Assembly (NCBI RefSeq): GCF_003590795.1 | Contig: NZ_QYUL01000002.1 | Span: forward strand, 248,001 to 312,000 | Reading direction: 5' to 3' | Source of the DNA: Azospirillum cavernae | GTDB lineage: Bacteria; Pseudomonadota; Alphaproteobacteria; Azospirillales; Azospirillaceae | Length of the DNA: 64,000 nucleotides | Part shown: positions 61,459 through 64,000 of the stretch, one piece after another | How the letters are laid out: every line of letters starts with the position of its first letter | How positions within the stretch are numbered: the stretch's first letter is position 1 | Notes under the pieces: model-generated | What the model was told of the DNA's origin: nothing | Databases searched by the model: none | What the model saw: only the letters and a program-made list of their open reading frames with translations | Position numbers and translations under genes: made by a program

Positions 61459-61740
61459 TCAATGATAATCGACGATTTCGACGTCATGGGCCGCGCCGTC
61501 GCGCCAGACGAAGCAAACGCGCCATTGGTCGTTGATGCGGATGGAGTGTTGCCCGGCGCGGTCGCGCTTCAACGCTTCCAGCCGGTTGCCCGGCGGCTGA
61601 CGCAGGGCGTTCAGATCAATGGCCGAGGCCAGCATCGCCAGTTTGCGTTGGGCCGGGCGGATCAGGTCGGACGGAAAACCCTTGGCCGCCGCGCCGTTCC
61701 AAATCGCTTCCGCCAATTTGCCCTTGAAGCCCGCGATCAT
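61459..61740 (-). CDS. higB: HigB-type (RelE-fold) toxin
   Basis: 93 residues. MIAGFKGKLAEAIWNGAAAK, LNALRQPPGNRLEALKRDRA, GQHSIRINDQWRVCFVWRDG, DVEIVDYH. The R-x-x-D-x-x-G-x-x-S-I-R-I-N segment and the closing VDYH are the RNase surface of ribosome-dependent HigB toxins. It cuts mRNA in the ribosomal A site when HigA is lost, which stabilises the element. Promoter overlaps the palindrome at 61769-61789. Confidence 0.93.
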   Translation of the reverse strand: MIAGFKGKLAEAIWNGAAAKGFPSDLIRPAQRKLAMLASAIDLNALRQPPGNRLEALKRDRAGQHSIRINDQWRVCFVWRDGAAHDVEIVDYH

Positions 61741-61768
61741 CGTCTTGCCCTTGATTGCCGTGCCATGA

Positions 61769-61821
61769 ACGTATCGCGTCGCGATACGTTAGTCAAGGGC
61801 GGCGTATCATGGCCTGATACG
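61769..61821. promoter_or_regulatory. HigBA operator/promoter region
   Basis: Site 1: arms ACGTATCGCG and CGCGATACGT around a single base (61769-61789). Site 2: CGTATCA-N5-TGATACG (61803-61821). On the minus strand TTGACT, 17 bases, TACGTT forms a promoter covered by site 1. Site 2 reaches within 18 bases of the methyltransferase ATG, so HigA may influence that gene also. Confidence 0.75.
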
Positions 61822-61838
61822 TATTTTGGGGGTGGGTC

Positions 61839-62546
61839 ATGACGGATCGCCTCTCCCCCGCCCCCCTCCTGTTCGATCTTCCAGCGATTGGGGGCAATGC
61901 TCCCTTGCGGGCCGGAACGCTGTCGGGCGCGCCCGCGTCCTGGTCCTTGAAACCGCTGTTGCCGGGCGAATACACGCTCGTCATGGCTGATCCGCCGTGG
62001 CGCCTCGCCTTGCGCAGCAAAAAGGGCGAGGCCAAATCGCCGCAAGCTCATTATGACTGCATGCCTTTGGCCGACATCAAGGCCCTGCCGGTTGGGCATC
62101 TCGCCGACAAGCGCGGGTGTCTGCTGTGGCTGTGGGGGACATGGCCAATGCTGCCCCAAGCCATCGAGACGGGCTTGGCATGGGGGTTCCGCTATGTCAC
62201 CGGATTCCCATGGGTCAAGCGGACGGTCAACGACAAGCTGGCGTTCGGGACGGGCTATGTGGTTCGGGTCTCGACCGAACATGTCACCTTGTGGGCCATT
62301 GGCGACCCGCCTTATGGGCCGGGCTGCAAATCCGAACGCGGCATCCTGCTGGACGGCGGCGCGGCGCTGGACGCCAAGACGCGCGAGCACAGCCGTAAGC
62401 CCGATGAGCAATACGCGATGGCGCGCCGCCTGATTCCCACGGGTCCGGCCTGCGAGCTGTTCGCCCGCCAATCCTGGCCGGGCTTCGACGTTTGGGGCAA
62501 TCAGACGGACAAATTCCAGGCGGATGCCGGGGCGGGCGGGCTGTGA
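61839..62546 (+). CDS. MT-A70 family N6-adenine methyltransferase
   Basis: 235 residues. The catalytic DPPW lies in EYTLVMADPPWRLALRSKKG (about residue 51), followed by SPQAHYDCMPLADIKALPV, CLLWLWGTWPMLPQAIETG, GFPWVKRTVNDKLAFGTGY, STEHVTLWAIGDPP and HSRKPDEQYAMARRL. Phage MT-A70 enzymes methylate adenine in DNA, often to escape restriction. It is divergent from higBA with the operators between. Confidence 0.9.
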   Translation: MTDRLSPAPLLFDLPAIGGNAPLRAGTLSGAPASWSLKPLLPGEYTLVMADPPWRLALRSKKGEAKSPQAHYDCMPLADIKALPVGHLADKRGCLLWLWGTWPMLPQAIETGLAWGFRYVTGFPWVKRTVNDKLAFGTGYVVRVSTEHVTLWAIGDPPYGPGCKSERGILLDGGAALDAKTREHSRKPDEQYAMARRLIPTGPACELFARQSWPGFDVWGNQTDKFQADAGAGGL

Positions 62547-62615
62547 CCGTTCCGCGCCCTCCCGCGCCTCCCCCCCGCCCCCTCAAGATTGGCCCGCGCG
62601 AAAGAGGGGTGGGCT

Positions 62616-64000
62616 ATGCCCGATGACGCACGGGGCATTCCCGAGGCGCTAGACGACCTGCGCGCCCAGATCGACGGGGCCGTCGCCGTCGATCTGGGCG
62701 CGGGCGGCGGCGTCCTGCCGCCCGACGACGACGAAGATGGCGCGCCGCCGCCGGATCGCGAGCTTGCGGCCTTCGATCAATCCGACAAGGGCAACGGCGA
62801 GCGGCTGATTCAGCGTTCCGGCGACAAGCTCGTCTTCGTCGACCAAAACGGTTGGGCGGTGTGGGACGGCAAGCGCTTCGCCTATGAGTTGGGCGAGGGG
62901 GCCGCGACGAAGCTGTGCCACCGCATGGTCGAAAAGCTGCGCGACGAAGTGATGGCCCTGCGCGATCTTGGCCCGCCGCCCGCGCCGCCAACCGAGTTGG
63001 ACGAGCCGGACCCGATGATCCAGGGCAAAATGCGGCTGGAGCGGATCAAGGCGTGGGAACGCGGCCTGAAAGCGTTTGAGGCGTTTGCGGTCAAGTCCGG
63101 CAACACGCCGCAGGTCAAGGGGGCGTTGGCGCAGGCCGCGCCGTACCTGTCCAAGCCCGCGCGGGCGATGGACGCCAACCCCTGGCTGCTGACCGTGGAC
63201 AACGGCACGCTGGACCTGCGCCAGCAGCCCGAGACGCTGGACGGCATGCGGCTGGGCGGGTTCCGGCGCGCGAACCTGATAACCCGGCTGGCCGGGGCCG
63301 GGTTCAGCCCGCAGGCCGCCGCGCCGCAGTTCGAGCGTTTCATCAACCGGATTTTGCCCGACCCCGAGGTTCGGTTGTTCGTGCAAAAGTTGTTGGGCTA
63401 TTGCCTGACCGGGGACACGTCCGAACAAATATTTGTGATCTTCTATGGGACTGGCAAAAATGGCAAATCAAAGCTGGTTGATCTGATCCGAAAGATATTC
63501 GGAGACTATGCCGCGACCATTCCGGTTGGCGTTTTTCTTGACGGAAAGGAGAAGAAGGCGGACGGGCCGAAGCCGTCCATCGCCAAGCTGCCGGGCGTGC
63601 GGCTGGTGCTGATGAGCGAGCCGGACAAGGGCGAAGCGCTGTCGGAAGGGCTGGTCAAAGAGGTGACGGGCGGGGAGCCGATGGAGACCCGCAAACTGAA
63701 CCGCGACCCGTTCGAGTTCCGGCCAGAGTTCACGCCGATCATGGTGACGAACCACCGGCCCATAATCCGAGGGCAGGACGTTGGCATCTGGCGACGGGTT
63801 ATCCTCGTTCCATTTGAAGTGTTTATCACCCCGGAGGAGCGCGATCCGCACATTCTGGACAAGCTGCTGGAAGAGAAGGAGGGCGTCCTCAACTGGCTGC
63901 TGACCGGGCTGTGGTTGTGGCGCGAGGAAGGGCTTGACCCGCCCGCGAAGATCATGGCGGCGGTCGAAGAGTACAAGCGCGATCAAGACCCGCTGGGCGA
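62616..64000 (+). CDS. D5/P4-type primase-helicase (SF3), 3' end missing
   Basis: 461 residues before the window edge. An acidic N-terminal region (PPDDDEDGAPPPDREL) is followed by the D5_N domain (PWLLTVDNGTLDLRQQ) and the SF3 helicase: Walker A IFVIFYGTGKNGKSKLVDLI (about residue 275), Walker B region LPGVRLVLMSEPDKGEALSE, then VKEVTGGEPMETRKL and sensor/arginine segment IMVTNHRPIIRGQDVGIWRR. It would load on the element's origin and unwind DNA. GC content falls sharply around the Walker A (63420-63530), suggesting mosaic origin. A broken copy lies at 51340. Confidence 0.93.
   Translation, partial: MPDDARGIPEALDDLRAQIDGAVAVDLGAGGGVLPPDDDEDGAPPPDRELAAFDQSDKGNGERLIQRSGDKLVFVDQNGWAVWDGKRFAYELGEGAATKLCHRMVEKLRDEVMALRDLGPPPAPPTELDEPDPMIQGKMRLERIKAWERGLKAFEAFAVKSGNTPQVKGALAQAAPYLSKPARAMDANPWLLTVDNGTLDLRQQPETLDGMRLGGFRRANLITRLAGAGFSPQAAAPQFERFINRILPDPEVRLFVQKLLGYCLTGDTSEQIFVIFYGTGKNGKSKLVDLIRKIFGDYAATIPVGVFLDGKEKKADGPKPSIAKLPGVRLVLMSEPDKGEALSEGLVKEVTGGEPMETRKLNRDPFEFRPEFTPIMVTNHRPIIRGQDVGIWRRVILVPFEVFITPEERDPHILDKLLEEKEGVLNWLLTGLWLWREEGLDPPAKIMAAVEEYKRDQDPLG

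Larger units (their letters stand above)
47364..64000. mobile_element. Integrated phage or phage-satellite element (left part)
   Basis: From the tRNA at 47364 to the right edge the gene content is phage-like throughout: integrase directly after the tRNA, excisionase-like HTH, CI/Cro switch with operators, prim-pol, MT-A70 methyltransferase, D5 helicase-primase, and many tiny overlapping genes. No structural or packaging genes are seen within the window, so a satellite or plasmid-like element cannot be separated from a full prophage. Base composition drops in patches (51.0-51.3, 53.7-55.0 kb). The right end is beyond 64,000. Confidence 0.88.

Noticed and set aside
61132..61842. 236-codon plus frame across higBA
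   Set aside because: Antisense to two well-supported toxin-antitoxin genes and reads through their operators.
62649..63986. Minus frames opposite the D5 helicase
   Set aside because: Shadow frames; part of one resembles the 51340 region only because the DNA is homologous in antisense.

Overview
The window is GC-rich bacterial chromosome, most likely from an alphaproteobacterium of the Rhodospirillales (Azospirillum-like). I infer this from the ChvE-GguAB sugar importer beside an Azospirillum-type arabinose/galactose 1-dehydrogenase, the five-step HutF/HutG route of histidine breakdown, an RpoE-ChrR (ECF11) stress switch with its fatty-acid gene cluster, and an N-terminally extended family-4-like uracil-DNA glycosylase. 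No species assignment can be made from the window alone.

Positions 1-47.2 kb are ordinary chromosome. 1-4.4 kb (minus) is a sugar ABC importer operon (chvE-gguA-gguB) followed by a sugar dehydrogenase cut off by the window edge. 4.9-20.9 kb holds housekeeping and small accessory genes: ETF-ubiquinone oxidoreductase, uracil-DNA glycosylase, a soluble lytic transglycosylase, MoaB, a phosphotransferase, a TPR protein, an atypical ureohydrolase, three regulators, a DMT exporter, a GMC oxidoreductase and RlpA. 21.0-28.7 kb is a complete histidine utilisation locus of two divergent arms (hutI-hutC-hutU and hutF-hutH-hutG) around a HutC-type operator. 28.7-33.8 kb carries a DOPA-dioxygenase-like protein, ribokinase, PhoX phosphatase, a beta-barrel protein and a thioesterase.

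33.8-42.6 kb is the most coherent regulatory unit. An ECF sigma factor and its ChrR zinc anti-sigma factor are divergent from a FAD oxidoreductase / DUF1365 / cyclopropane-synthase-type methyltransferase / transporter / DUF3833 operon, which converges on a DUF3108-like / SDR / NTF2-like operon. I find three copies of the same promoter, TGATCC-N18-TAA, one in front of each of the three transcription units. The cluster therefore looks like a self-contained RpoE-ChrR regulon for lipid modification, probably against singlet oxygen. 42.7-47.2 kb has an NCS2 permease carrying a C-terminal GHKL-ATPase-like domain, and a DHA2 efflux pump with its LysR regulator.

47.4-64.0 kb is an integrated phage or phage-satellite element entering at a tRNA with anticodon CAT. 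In order it shows integrase arm-site-like repeats, a tyrosine integrase, an excisionase-like HTH protein, a Spo11/TopoVI-A-like protein, small phage proteins, a striking set of three near-identical divergent control modules (50.9-52.5 kb) driving unrelated small genes, a WYL-TerB protein, a CI/Cro-like switch with five ATGCG-N4-CGCAT operators, a long plus-strand early operon (DUF5131, ASCH/PUA, prim-pol fused to a degenerate Toprim), a HigBA toxin-antitoxin pair, an MT-A70 methyltransferase and a D5/SF3 primase-helicase that runs off the right edge. A second, broken copy of the D5 helicase lies at 51.3-51.8 kb. The right end of the element and its second attachment site are outside the window.
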